DNA of 16,430 nt from Coxiellaceae bacterium UBA1530 (GCA_002323325.1 DCQA01000002.1:1-16430); one strand, 5' to 3'; counted from the first letter of the stretch, positions 5,107 through 14,513 are shown. Notes: generated by a model not told the origin, from the letters alone. Program-made: numbers and translations.

Positions 5107-6513
5107 TCAAATACAATAATAACCATACACGGTGATCACTAACCACGCTAAGGCATTAACCACAATACCTGAGCGAATCATTCCAACAATATTGACTTGC
5201 TCACTGCTATAAACAATGGCGTTCGTAGGGGTTGCTACTGGTAACATAAAAGCACAACTGGCGGCATAAGCTGCCGGTAACACCAGTTGCTGAACGGGAA
5301 TGTGTAATTTTACCGCCAAAATAGCTAGCAATGGCACAAAAGTCATTGTTGTTGCAGTATTACTATTCACCTCAGTGAGTAATATGATACTCAATACGCT
5401 CAACAAAAGGATAAAAAACCAGGGAATAGATGATAAAAACATCAAATAATCTGCCATCCACAATGTCAAACCACTACTCTCAAGGGTTTTTGCTAGCGCA
5501 AAACCACCACCTACTAACAATAAAACTCCCCAAGGTATTTCTTTTGCATTATCCCAATGTAATATCCGCTGGCTACTCTCCCCCCCTCTGGGTAGTAAAA
5601 ATAGTATACTAGCTGCGAACATCGCAATCCCTGCATCTGATACAGTAAATGACAATATTCGACTGATAGAAGGCCTCAGAAACCAGGCACATACAGTAAG
5701 AAATAACACAACACTTAGAACTTTTTCAGCTTGATTCATTCGGCCTAAGGCTTTGCGCTCGCTTATAATACTGTCTTCAATATTCGACGAAAAGTGCCCT
5801 CCTACATTTCCTCTAAAAAAACATAGCCAACACCACACGCCTACAGACAGTAGCGTAACCAACGGCATTGAAACCCAAAACCAATTCAAAAAACTTACCG
5901 ACACATCATAATAATCACTTAAAAAGCCGACCACAAAGGCGTTCGGTGGTGTTCCTATTAATGTTGTCATTCCGCCAATATTAGCTGCATACATTAAAGC
6001 AAGCAGTAGCTTGGTCTTTAACAGCTGGGAGGCCTGGTAAATTTCAATCATACCCATCACAATGGGTAACAAAAGAATCACTGTCGCACTATTACTAATC
6101 CAACAACTAAAAAATACTGTGACCAGCATGACGCCCGCAATATGTAACCGTGGAGATCTACCCAATATCGATAGTAGTGCAAGCATTAATCGCTTGTGCA
6201 ATCCTGATGCCTGCACTGCACTACCTAGCATAAAGCCTCCTAATAAAAGGAAGATAACCGGATGCGCGTAACTGACAGCAATATTCTTAAAGGAAGATAA
6301 TTGTAAAAAAGGACATAGAATTAATGGCAAGCAACTGGTCACTGCTAGTGGAACCACTTCACAGATCCACCAAGTAATCATGAGCAAAGCCAAACCCAAT
6401 GTATAGAGCATTTCCGGAGTCATACCATGAGGAATGGGACAGAAAAGACTGAGCGTAAACGCAGATATTCCTAAAAAAAAACCTATTGATTGCCGTTTTG
6501 TGTAGCTCAACAT
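5107..6513 (-). CDS. DASS (SLC13) family anion/dicarboxylate symporter
   Basis: This is a 468-aa inner membrane protein with many hydrophobic segments across its whole length. The two repeated SNT-type signatures of the divalent anion:Na+ symporters are present: S-N-S-A-T at 140-144 and S-N-T-A-T at 384-388. Each has its accompanying Gly/Ala-Thr-Pro-x-Asn loop (G-T-P-P-N at 187-191 and A-T-P-T-N at 427-431). In VcINDY the SNT residues coordinate substrate carboxylate and Na+. The first motif here is SNS, a conservative change. Members import succinate, malate, citrate or sulfate; the substrate cannot be read from sequence. The ATG at 6513 has AAGGAAG just upstream. It follows uvrA by 30 bp on the same strand, so read-through or co-transcription is likely though functionally unrelated. 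Confidence 0.88.
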   Translation of the reverse strand: MLSYTKRQSIGFFLGISAFTLSLFCPIPHGMTPEMLYTLGLALLMITWWICEVVPLAVTSCLPLILCPFLQLSSFKNIAVSYAHPVIFLLLGGFMLGSAVQASGLHKRLMLALLSILGRSPRLHIAGVMLVTVFFSCWISNSATVILLLPIVMGMIEIYQASQLLKTKLLLALMYAANIGGMTTLIGTPPNAFVVGFLSDYYDVSVSFLNWFWVSMPLVTLLSVGVWCWLCFFRGNVGGHFSSNIEDSIISERKALGRMNQAEKVLSVVLFLTVCAWFLRPSISRILSFTVSDAGIAMFAASILFLLPRGGESSQRILHWDNAKEIPWGVLLLVGGGFALAKTLESSGLTLWMADYLMFLSSIPWFFILLLSVLSIILLTEVNSNTATTMTFVPLLAILAVKLHIPVQQLVLPAAYAASCAFMLPVATPTNAIVYSSEQVNIVGMIRSGIVVNALAWLVITVYGYYCI

Positions 6514-6543
6514 GCATCTTCCTTGACAAATTATCCAAACCCA

Positions 6544-9378
6544 CTATAGCAAATGTTTTAGATACTTCCCCGTGTGCGATTGAGAGTTTTTAACAATTTG
6601 CTCTGGCGAACCAGCAGCAACCACTTGACCACCACCGGCACCACCTTCAGGCCCCATATCAATTACCCAGTCAGCCACCTTAACGACATCTAAATTGTGC
6701 TCAATGATAACCATTGTATTGCCCTGATCCCTCAAACGCATCACCACATCAATTAACTGATTCACGTCATGAAAATGTAACCCAGTGGTCGGCTCATCAA
6801 GAATATACAGTGTTTTTCCTGTAGCACGTTTAGATAACTCTCGTGATAACTTGACCCGCTGCGCCTCACCGCCTGACAAGGTGGTTGCGTTCTGACCAAG
6901 TGTAATATACGACAAACCGACATCCATGAGGGTGTCTAACTTACGTTTGACACTAGGTACATTCTCGAAAAAAACGACAGCGTCCTCAACGGTCATTTCC
7001 AAAACATCATAAATATTTTTACCTTTATATAAGACTTCTAGAGTCTCTCGCTTGTATCGTGCACCTTGACAGACATCACAGGTCACATAAACATCCGCTA
7101 AAAAGTGCATCTCTACTTTGATAACACCATCACCCTCACAAGCATCACATCGACCACCATTCACATTAAAACTAAATCGACCAGCTTTATAACCGCGTGC
7201 GCGAGCTTCTTGAGTGCCCGCAAATAACTCTCTTATCGCTGTAAACATCCCCGTATAGGTTGCCGGATTAGAGCGAGGCGTTCGGCCAATAGGACTTTGA
7301 TCAATATTAACTACCTTATCCAGATCATCCATCCCTGTAACTGAAGTATGTTGGCCAATCAGGTGAGATGTAGCACCATTTAATCGTTGTGCAGCAATAG
7401 GATATAACGTGCCATTAATTAAGCTAGATTTTCCAGAACCAGACACTCCTGTAATACAGGTCAACAACCCCAAAGGTAATTCCAAGGTAACATCCTGCAA
7501 ATTATTTAAGCTGGCACCTTTTATGGTCAGCTTTTGACGACAAACATTTGCAATTCTCTTTTCGGGTAGCGGAATCGCTTGCTTACCCGACAAGTATTGT
7601 CCTGTCAGTGATAACTCAGAAGCTTTCACCTCGTCAGGCGTACCCTGCGCCATAATTTCGCCCCCATGAACGCCTGCACCGGGACCTAGATCAATTAAAT
7701 GATCGGCTCGTAACATAGCCTCCTCATCATGCTCAACCATGATGACCGTATTTCCTAAATCTCGAAGTCGCTCCAGGGACTGTAATAAACGTTCATTATC
7801 GCGCTGATGTAAGCCAATCGATGGCTCATCTAAAACATACATAACACCGACTAATCCAGAGCCAATCTGACTTGCTAAACGTATACGCTGTGCCTCTCCT
7901 CCAGATAACGTTTCTGCACTTCGTGATAAGGTTAAATAATCTAGACCAACATTAACTAAAAAACCTAACCGAGCAACGACTTCTTTGATAATCTTCTCAG
8001 CAATTTGACCTTGTTGACCCGGTAACTCTAATTTTTGAAACCAATCATAGGATGACTGTATTGACAGTTGAACAATCTCCGGTAAACGGTGTTCACCCAC
8101 GCGCACATGACGAGACTGATGACAGATGCGTTCGCCGTGGCAATCTGGACAGGGACTCAATGTTAGATATTTAGCGAGCTCCTCTCGCACAGCTGTTGAG
8201 TCTGTCTCGTGATAACGGCGCTGCATATTAGGAATAATACCTTCAAAAGTATGAGCACGCTCAATCAGCTGATTCTGAGCACCTCGATACATAAAAGTAA
8301 TTTTTTCTTTGCCACTGCCATACAATAAGACTTGCTGAAGATCCTCAGATAAAATTGAAAAAGGCTGCTCAACATCGAATTGATAATGTCTTGATAATGA
8401 TTCTAATAGTTGAAAATAGTAACGGTTACGTCTATCCCATCCACGAACAGCACCGCCTGCTAAGCTTTGTTGAGGATTCATCACGACCTTGGAAGGATCA
8501 AATAGCTGTTGCACACCTAAACCATCACAACCATGACATGCACCTTTAGGATTGTTAAAAGAAAACAAACGTGGCTCTAATTCTTCAATACTGTACCCAC
8601 AGGTAGGACATGAAAACTTTGCTGAAAATAAGACATCCTTTGATGCATCATCATTCATGATATGAACAATGGCTAAACCATCAGCGAGAGCAATAGCCGT
8701 CTCGAATGATTCTGCTAGACGTTGCTGCTGACCATCACGTACTTTTAATCGATCAACAACCACTTCAATGGTATGTTTCTGTTTTGGCTCTAATTCGGGA
8801 GCATCATCTAACTCGACCACATCACCATCGATCCGAGCGCGAACGTATCCCTGACTCTGGAGCTTGACTATTAACTTTTGATGCTCACCTTTGCGTGAGC
8901 GCACCACAGGTGCTAATAACATCACAGCCGTGTCTTCGGGAAATCTCATGACCGTATCAACCATCTCTGCAATTGGCTGAGCTACCAATGGATGATTGTG
9001 CTCTGGACAAAAAGGTTGACCAACTCGGGCGTAGAGTAAACGTAAATAATCATAAATCTCTGTGATGGTACCCACCGTTGAGCGGGGATTATGCGAGGTA
9101 GCCTTTTGCTCGATAGAAATAGCAGGAGATAATCCTTCAATCAAGTCAACATCAGGTTTACTCATCACAGACAAGAACTGACGGGCGTATGCTGATAAAG
9201 ACTCAACATATCGCCGCTGACCTTCTGCGTACAGTGTGTCAAAAGCTAATGATGACTTCCCAGAGCCTGACAAACCAGTAATAACAACCAATTGGTCTCT
9301 TGGTAGATCTAAGTCAAAATTTTTCAAGTTATGAGTGCGCACACCCCTCAATGATAATTTATCCACACCATTCACCAT
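6544..9378 (-). CDS. uvrA: UvrABC excinuclease subunit A
   Basis: This 944-aa tandem ABC ATPase (E. coli UvrA 940 aa) finds bulky DNA lesions and loads UvrB in nucleotide excision repair. Walker A boxes are at 35-42 and 644-651, both G-x-S-G-S-G-K-S. Signature L-S-G-G-E-A-Q-R is at 491-498 and 834-841. Walker B with D-E is at 517-518 and 861-862. The first zinc module has Cys257, 260, 281 and 284; the second, needed for DNA binding, has Cys744, 747, 767 and 770. All catalytic elements are intact. The start at 9378 gives the expected N-terminus (..RGVRTHNLKN), although the ribosome binding site is poor. I saw no convincing LexA box (CTGT-N8-ACAG) in the 170-bp gap to the divergent MFS gene, so SOS control is not evident. 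Confidence 0.98.
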   Translation of the reverse strand: MVNGVDKLSLRGVRTHNLKNFDLDLPRDQLVVITGLSGSGKSSLAFDTLYAEGQRRYVESLSAYARQFLSVMSKPDVDLIEGLSPAISIEQKATSHNPRSTVGTITEIYDYLRLLYARVGQPFCPEHNHPLVAQPIAEMVDTVMRFPEDTAVMLLAPVVRSRKGEHQKLIVKLQSQGYVRARIDGDVVELDDAPELEPKQKHTIEVVVDRLKVRDGQQQRLAESFETAIALADGLAIVHIMNDDASKDVLFSAKFSCPTCGYSIEELEPRLFSFNNPKGACHGCDGLGVQQLFDPSKVVMNPQQSLAGGAVRGWDRRNRYYFQLLESLSRHYQFDVEQPFSILSEDLQQVLLYGSGKEKITFMYRGAQNQLIERAHTFEGIIPNMQRRYHETDSTAVREELAKYLTLSPCPDCHGERICHQSRHVRVGEHRLPEIVQLSIQSSYDWFQKLELPGQQGQIAEKIIKEVVARLGFLVNVGLDYLTLSRSAETLSGGEAQRIRLASQIGSGLVGVMYVLDEPSIGLHQRDNERLLQSLERLRDLGNTVIMVEHDEEAMLRADHLIDLGPGAGVHGGEIMAQGTPDEVKASELSLTGQYLSGKQAIPLPEKRIANVCRQKLTIKGASLNNLQDVTLELPLGLLTCITGVSGSGKSSLINGTLYPIAAQRLNGATSHLIGQHTSVTGMDDLDKVVNIDQSPIGRTPRSNPATYTGMFTAIRELFAGTQEARARGYKAGRFSFNVNGGRCDACEGDGVIKVEMHFLADVYVTCDVCQGARYKRETLEVLYKGKNIYDVLEMTVEDAVVFFENVPSVKRKLDTLMDVGLSYITLGQNATTLSGGEAQRVKLSRELSKRATGKTLYILDEPTTGLHFHDVNQLIDVVMRLRDQGNTMVIIEHNLDVVKVADWVIDMGPEGGAGGGQVVAAGSPEQIVKNSQSHTGKYLKHLL

Positions 9379-9548
9379 CTAAAATTACAACCCGGGGAGT
9401 ATACGCCTTTTTCTTCCACAAAAGGAGCCCATTGCGTGTAATATATCCTAGTTTTACTGGCATTTAATGGCCCAAAAAATTATCATAGCGACAGCATAAT
9501 ACCTTTACAGTTGAACATAAAGTAACCAAAAACTCCCAGAGCCACATC

Positions 9549-10910
9549 ATGTCAAAATCTGAATTATCCTCGGTACTTTCAATTGCTCTACTCATGGCCT
9601 TTCGCATGTTAGGAATGTTCATGGTATTGCCGATTTTTGCAACTGCAGCAAAACATCTCACCGGTAGTACACCAGCGCTTATCGGACTCACACTCGGCAT
9701 ATACGGACTCACTCAAGCGATGTTACAAATCCCATTTGGTGCATTATCTGATAAAATAGGCCGAAAACCTATCATTGCAGTAGGACTTGTTTTACTGATA
9801 ATCGGCAGTTTTATTGCTGCCCAAGCCCATTCTATTTACGGAATTCTCATAGGCCGCGCCTTGCAGGGGGCAGGTGCTATTGGCAGTACATGCCTTGCCT
9901 TACTAGCGGATTTAACACGTGATGAACATCGTAGTAAAGCTATGGCTTTGGTTGGGATGATGATTGGTTTATCGTTTGCTGTTGCTATTGTGATAGGCCC
10001 GATGATTAATCATTACTTTGACCTAAATGGTATTTTTTGGGCGACAGGTTTTCTCGGTATCTTTGCCTTATTGGTATTACTACCGAGCATAAAAAAGCCA
10101 CCCCAACTCAGTGTATCCCTCCACTCTGAAACAACTCGAAATCGCTACCGCTCAGTTTTCTCAAACACGCAATTACTACGATTGAATCTAGGTATCTTCT
10201 GTCAACATGCCATGCTTACAAGTCTCTTTGTTATTCTTCCCCTACTACTAACACAGAACTTAGGATTGAGTAATCACCAACAAACTCTAACCTATCTGCT
10301 TATTCTCAGTGGTGCATTCATTACATCAATACCACTCATTATTATTGCTGAGGCCTGGCGAAAAATGAAACCCGTTTTTCTACTAGGTATCACCATATTA
10401 ACTGTAAGCAGTTTATTGTTAATTTCCTTTCACCAAGCACGGTGGGACGTATTTTTACTGCTCTTTCTTTTCTTTGCTGCATTTAATTTATTAGAAGCCA
10501 CGCTACCGTCCTTGGTCTCAAAATTAGCATCCATACGTCACAAAGGCACTGCCATGGGCGTGTACTCCACTGCACAATTCCTTGGTATTTTTGTAGGTGG
10601 TAGCCTTAGTGGGTGGCTATATGGACACTACACACTACTCGGCGTCTTACTTTTTATGAGCGGTTTAGGCCTCCTATGGTTTATATGGGCTAGCACCATG
10701 GCACAACCACCTTACCTATCGACAGTCATTTTCTCTACTTCTAATAATCCTTCGCATGTAAAACAATTAATCACTCAATTTCATAACACTGAAGGTGTTC
10801 AAGAAGCCGCTTTTTCTAAAGAAGAAGCATTAATCTACCTCAAGATTGATAAAAAAATAGTCAACCCGAACGAATTGCGAAACCAGATAGAAGCCTGTAG
10901 TCTAGCGTAA
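9549..10910 (+). CDS. yajR: MFS transporter of the YajR type with C-terminal YAM-like domain
   Basis: This is a 453-aa major facilitator with about 12 membrane segments in residues 1-390. Motif A, G-A-L-S-D-K-I-G-R-K-P, is at 64-74 between the second and third helices, and R-x-L-Q-G-x-G-A follows in helix 4. Unlike ordinary drug exporters it carries an extra soluble tail of about 60 residues (H-V-K-Q-L ... E-G-V-Q-E-A ... A-L-I-Y-L-K-I-D-K), matching the ferredoxin-like YAM domain of E. coli YajR in placement and total length (454 aa there). Proton-driven export is assumed from the family; the substrate is unknown. Position between divergent uvrA and ssb is a conserved gammaproteobacterial neighbourhood. 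ssb follows after 41 bp and may be partly co-transcribed. Confidence 0.85.
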   Translation: MSKSELSSVLSIALLMAFRMLGMFMVLPIFATAAKHLTGSTPALIGLTLGIYGLTQAMLQIPFGALSDKIGRKPIIAVGLVLLIIGSFIAAQAHSIYGILIGRALQGAGAIGSTCLALLADLTRDEHRSKAMALVGMMIGLSFAVAIVIGPMINHYFDLNGIFWATGFLGIFALLVLLPSIKKPPQLSVSLHSETTRNRYRSVFSNTQLLRLNLGIFCQHAMLTSLFVILPLLLTQNLGLSNHQQTLTYLLILSGAFITSIPLIIIAEAWRKMKPVFLLGITILTVSSLLLISFHQARWDVFLLLFLFFAAFNLLEATLPSLVSKLASIRHKGTAMGVYSTAQFLGIFVGGSLSGWLYGHYTLLGVLLFMSGLGLLWFIWASTMAQPPYLSTVIFSTSNNPSHVKQLITQFHNTEGVQEAAFSKEEALIYLKIDKKIVNPNELRNQIEACSLA

Positions 10911-10951
10911 TATTGTATTAATAGTATCAGTGCATAAAGAGGAGTACACAG

Positions 10952-11404
10952 ATGGCAAGAGGTATTAACAAAGTTATTTTAGTCGGTAATTTAGGGGGCG
11001 AACCTGAAGTCCGATTCACACCAGGCGGTAGTGCTGTAGCTAACATTACGATTGCTACTAGCTCGTCTTGGCGTGATAAACAATCGGGCGAAATGCAAGA
11101 ACGCACTGAGTGGCACCGTGTAGCCTTTTTCAATCGTTTAGCTGAAATTGCTGGCGAATACCTTCACAAAGGCTCAAAAGTTTATATCGAAGGCAGCCTA
11201 AAAACTCGCAAATGGCAGGATAAAGCCGGCAATGATCGCTACACAACAGAAGTTATTGCCAATGAAATGCAAATGTTAGATAGCCGTGGACAAGGTGGAG
11301 CACCTAGTAGCTCATTCAATACCACTAATAATCAACAAAGCACACCTGAGATGTCTGCCGCTCCAATGACTGCCGCTATTGAAGACGATGACATTCCGTT
11401 TTAG
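10952..11404 (+). CDS. ssb: Single-stranded DNA-binding protein
   Basis: This 150-aa SSB has an N-terminal OB-fold (about 1-110) beginning A-R-G-I-N-K-V-I-L-V-G-N-L-G and including the W-H-R-V-x-F-F-N-R-L-A-E-I-A core. A low-complexity linker rich in Gly, Ser, Asn and Thr follows, then the acidic tip D-D-D-I-P-F that recruits RecQ, PriA, Exo I and other partners. It coats ssDNA during replication, repair and recombination as a tetramer. The linker is short compared with E. coli SSB (178 aa). AGAGGAG seven bases before the ATG is a strong ribosome binding site. A strong terminator lies just downstream. Arg codons are mostly CGN (eight of nine by my count). Confidence 0.97.
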   Translation: MARGINKVILVGNLGGEPEVRFTPGGSAVANITIATSSSWRDKQSGEMQERTEWHRVAFFNRLAEIAGEYLHKGSKVYIEGSLKTRKWQDKAGNDRYTTEVIANEMQMLDSRGQGGAPSSSFNTTNNQQSTPEMSAAPMTAAIEDDDIPF

Positions 11405-11431
11405 TGATTGCATCCATCACTTAATCTCTTT

Positions 11432-11463
11432 AAAAAACTCTTACCAATCGGTAAGAGTTTTTT
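11432..11463. terminator. Bidirectional rho-independent terminator between ssb and the convergent 438-aa gene
   Basis: A perfect 14-bp stem (11432-11445 with 11450-11463) surrounds an AATC tetraloop. Six A on the left arm and six T on the right allow termination in both directions. It sits 27 bp after the ssb stop and 37 bp beyond the stop of the convergent minus-strand gene, so it can serve both. Confidence 0.92.
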
Positions 11464-11500
11464 ATATCTGCAAAAAACAGGCTTTTTTAGATTCAAGTTT

Positions 11501-12817
11501 TCATACGGGTGATGGTGACGCCCTATCGATACTAAGAGAAACGGCATCTTGTGACGCTTCCGAATTATCTACCACTTCATCTGAATGAACACTACTCGTA
11601 CTTGACAGATCGTCTAAAGCTTGTGAGTAACGCCATAGGGTTGGTAATTGTGTAAAGACACCAATACTACCTAAAGCCAATGATGAGCAAGCCATCCCAA
11701 TTTCCAGAGCTGGCGCTACTTCAATAGCGCGTGCTTGTCCCGCATAGTATTGCATGACTAAACCTTGACGCTGCGCAATCACTGCTTCAGCGTCATTACT
11801 ACTAAGGTAAACTGTTAAAATATTCATGATCAAGGCACTGGTCCCCATCATGCTCAGTATGGCTAACAAATAAAAGCTCTTATGCTTTGATAAACACAGC
11901 TGCTGAACATCCAAAAGGATCTTACCGCTGACCGTATGACCAAGGCATCGAACTAAAGAGTTTGCAGATTGTGAAAACACATTATTGACTGAAAAAAATT
12001 TACCCATACTGGTAATATTGTCTTGGAGCTGAATCAACTCGAAGCCACAAGAATATGCAGATGCTAGGTAAATTAAACTGGCTAGGAAATAATTGCATGC
12101 CATAGACTCTTTACTTTGATGGGGAAACCAGTGTCGAATTACATCCATAAACGAACGCGAACGCACAAATCCTCTAAAAATAGGTAATAACTCTCGAATA
12201 CACGGCGCCAATAAATCAGCACACTGGTAAATACGACGGACCAAAGGCTGCCTAAATAAAGGTAAAATTACACGCTCATATTTTGCATGATACTCCACGT
12301 GTTTACGAAACGAATCAACCACATCGGTATATAAGTCTAAGATAAAATTCAGTAAAATAGACACAGCAAGCAGTGGCCATTTTATTGCAGGATGCGCTCC
12401 ATTAACGCTCAGCAAAACCACCATAACAGCATTGGAGATACTCGATAAATTTGCACAGAGTGCCAACATTACATGACAATGATCTGATTGACCCAATTGC
12501 AGCGGCTGATTGATAGGTTGATCAACTCGACCATCGAGTCGATGTATGATCCCGTTAGAAACCAACCATGCTCGACACGCAAGCAAAGCGGCATAGGGAA
12601 CCATCGGCACAAGAATTTTTTCAAACAGTGATAACTGTTGAGACTGCGGCTGTAGTCCGTAAACGATAATCACAACAGGCAAAGAGAGGGACGACGTAGA
12701 AGCAAACAATCCTGTTACTAAACCGCGTAAAGAGACTGACGCAACTTTTGAAACCAAGGAAGACTCGGGCGTCACTGCTGGGTCTTGAAACTCATATTCA
12801 TCATGATTTAAATTCAA
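11501..12817 (-). CDS. Hypothetical multi-pass membrane protein (orphan, 438 aa)
   Basis: I do not recognise a family. By eye there are about seven hydrophobic segments (roughly 32-54, 66-86, 114-137, 145-166, 240-262, 312-337, 368-392). A soluble basic stretch of about 70 residues lies between the fourth and fifth, and the Ser/Asp/Glu-rich polar tail covers about 400-438. Translation starts at TTG: the two codons before it in frame are TGA TGA, and AGG lies eight bases upstream, so no ATG or GTG start is possible upstream. There is no obvious signal peptide besides the first helix, and no transporter or enzyme motif. The 122-aa gene precedes it by 57 bp on the same strand and is probably in the same transcript. 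An inner membrane protein or a translocated membrane-inserting effector are both possible; nothing here decides. Confidence 0.75.
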   Translation of the reverse strand: MNLNHDEYEFQDPAVTPESSLVSKVASVSLRGLVTGLFASTSSLSLPVVIIVYGLQPQSQQLSLFEKILVPMVPYAALLACRAWLVSNGIIHRLDGRVDQPINQPLQLGQSDHCHVMLALCANLSSISNAVMVVLLSVNGAHPAIKWPLLAVSILLNFILDLYTDVVDSFRKHVEYHAKYERVILPLFRQPLVRRIYQCADLLAPCIRELLPIFRGFVRSRSFMDVIRHWFPHQSKESMACNYFLASLIYLASAYSCGFELIQLQDNITSMGKFFSVNNVFSQSANSLVRCLGHTVSGKILLDVQQLCLSKHKSFYLLAILSMMGTSALIMNILTVYLSSNDAEAVIAQRQGLVMQYYAGQARAIEVAPALEIGMACSSLALGSIGVFTQLPTLWRYSQALDDLSSTSSVHSDEVVDNSEASQDAVSLSIDRASPSPV

Positions 12818-12874
12818 TCATCACACCTGTATGGATTAACATTAAAAAATATCAAAAAACTTAACCGAACTCCT

Positions 12875-13243
12875 CTAGCGGCCAGAACGTAAAGGTGTTT
12901 GAATAGCGTCCTTCGAGGGTTCAGGATTTTGCTCCATTTTACCTTCTTGTTGAACGAGACTATTCACATATTTACTGAAGCCAGGTCTGGCTCTTGATAG
13001 CTTACGAAAAACTGTTCTATCATAATGATGACTACTCGAATTCTTATTCTCTAACCGTGTATTTAAATTACTCAAAATTTTTAAACAACTGTCTGAGCGG
13101 AACTGCTTATTTGGTAATGATTCGGTAGATTCATTTAAAACGAGTTGAATTTTGGCAAATAACTGTTGATCACTTGACCCTCTATTCGATGTCGATTTTA
13201 TTGGAACGGTTTTCGAAACTTTATTATTGCCTTTAGCCATCAT
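12875..13243 (-). CDS. Hypothetical basic soluble protein (orphan, 122 aa)
   Basis: The product has no signal peptide or membrane segment and is rich in Ser, Asn, Lys and Arg, with a basic, probably disordered N-terminus (about 1-25) and a Pro/charged C-terminus. The middle (about 28-95) has alternating hydrophobic positions that could form helices. No family is recognised. Two adjacent ATG codons occur; the second (13240) has slightly better spacing to a weak GAG ribosome binding site. It lies 57 bp upstream of the 438-aa membrane protein gene and 157 bp downstream of the NagZ-like gene, all on the minus strand, suggesting functional linkage to the membrane protein. Coding status rests on an intact frame and arrangement, so some doubt remains. 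Confidence 0.6.
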   Translation of the reverse strand: MMAKGNNKVSKTVPIKSTSNRGSSDQQLFAKIQLVLNESTESLPNKQFRSDSCLKILSNLNTRLENKNSSSHHYDRTVFRKLSRARPGFSKYVNSLVQQEGKMEQNPEPSKDAIQTPLRSGR

Positions 13244-13400
13244 GATCTCACGTTGCAGTTTATTTCCAGTGGCATATTACGCGAGTATTGTTAAAAAAAT
13301 ATTAAAAATTAGGATAATATACCGAAAAAAAGTGCATCTTTACGGGTATTTGTTTATTTTCCAACCGATTATTATTAAATCTTGCCTGTCTTCAATGCAT

Positions 13401-14513
13401 TCATTGAACTGCTTGATTTAGTAGCTGCTTGTAACAAGCAACTCGCTCAACAGATGCCAAAACATTCTCAATGGGCCACTGCTTTGATACCACTGCCTCC
13501 GTTAATAGCCCCACCAGTTGCTGATATTCGGCGACAGTCAACGATGATAATTGACCTCCAATAATCACCATATCATTACCTGCAAGAAATGCACGGAGAG
13601 CCAATGCGGCTAAGGATTGTACCGAAGAGGATGTATACGTTTGAGCTGCTGCTGCCATTTGAATGTCATCACTGATAACAACGCCATCAAATCCAGTCGT
13701 TCGTAAGCGATCAATCCAACGTTTCGATAAGCTAACTGGCAGGTCATCAACATCTCTATGAATCACATGAGACGTCATGACCATTCCGCATTGGTTGGCT
13801 AATGCATGAAAAGGATGAAGCTCATCTTCCGACCATTGCTGCGTTATATCGACCTGATCAAAATGTGTATCGCCCAATGAGCTACCGTGACCAGGATAAT
13901 GCTTCAGACAACACTGAATACCATAGCTACTGCAAGCATCTATAAATAATGTTGCACAGCTCGTTACGACATCAGTACTGAATGAGAAACTTCTATGAAC
14001 TTTTCCGATGATTGGACACTGTTCATTATGGATATCAACGACAGGTGCATACACACAATTAAAGTTAAGATCAAATAAGAGCTTCGCAATCTTATCGCAA
14101 TGGAGCTTAACCTGATCTATTTTTCCATCATGGTATAATTGCCCTAATTGATAGGCACATAGTGTTGCAGGAAAACCAGCATCGACCTTTAAACGATTAA
14201 CGCCTAATCGAATAGGATCTCCATTCTCTAACTCAGTCCAGTCAAGACCTCCCTCTGAGTCAATGGATATTAGCGTATTTGGAAATAAGATTTTTAGTTG
14301 ATGATTAAGTTCCGTTAGCTGATCCGGGTTAACAATATTTTTAGTGCAACTTTCTGATAGATTCTTATTATTACACTTGCGATCAAAAGCAATCAGGCCG
14401 CCTGGATGAGGCAACTCTGATAGACCCTGTATAAATGAGTGATCGGCACTATGGCCTTCAAAACCAATAATCAACAGAGAGGAAATTGCATTTGGAGATA
14501 TCATAAATCGCAA
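13401..14513 (-). CDS. nagZ: NagZ-like GH3 beta-N-acetylhexosaminidase, divergent
   Basis: This is a glycoside hydrolase family 3 protein, about 370 aa. K-H-Y-P-G-H-G at 204-210 and D-T-H at 215-217 match the NagZ KHFPGHG...D-(S/T)-H signature, in which the Asp-His pair acts as acid/base. V-I-S-D-D-I-Q-M at 279-286 holds the nucleophile aspartate. H-P-G-G-L-I-A-F at 36-43 and A-P-V-V-D at 156-160 are further family blocks. NagZ removes N-acetylglucosamine from anhydro-muropeptides in cytosolic peptidoglycan recycling; no signal peptide is seen here, which agrees. Differences from typical NagZ: the D-Q-E-G-G-R-V substrate loop reads D-S-E-G-G-L-D, losing the usual arginine, and the protein is longer by about 30 residues. 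The frame can start at TTG 14513 or ATG 14504; neither has a clear ribosome binding site and the ATG (367 aa) is preferred. Confidence 0.82.
   Translation of the reverse strand: MRFMISPNAISSLLIIGFEGHSADHSFIQGLSELPHPGGLIAFDRKCNNKNLSESCTKNIVNPDQLTELNHQLKILFPNTLISIDSEGGLDWTELENGDPIRLGVNRLKVDAGFPATLCAYQLGQLYHDGKIDQVKLHCDKIAKLLFDLNFNCVYAPVVDIHNEQCPIIGKVHRSFSFSTDVVTSCATLFIDACSSYGIQCCLKHYPGHGSSLGDTHFDQVDITQQWSEDELHPFHALANQCGMVMTSHVIHRDVDDLPVSLSKRWIDRLRTTGFDGVVISDDIQMAAAAQTYTSSSVQSLAALALRAFLAGNDMVIIGGQLSSLTVAEYQQLVGLLTEAVVSKQWPIENVLASVERVACYKQLLNQAVQ

Noticed and set aside
9379..9548. LexA box between uvrA and the MFS gene
   Set aside because: Several CTG/CAG fragments are present but none gives CTGT-N8-ACAG or a close variant.
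9464..9712. An 82-codon minus-strand frame overlapping the start of the MFS gene
   Set aside because: It lies opposite the conserved MFS coding start, has no family features, and would block the intergenic promoter region.
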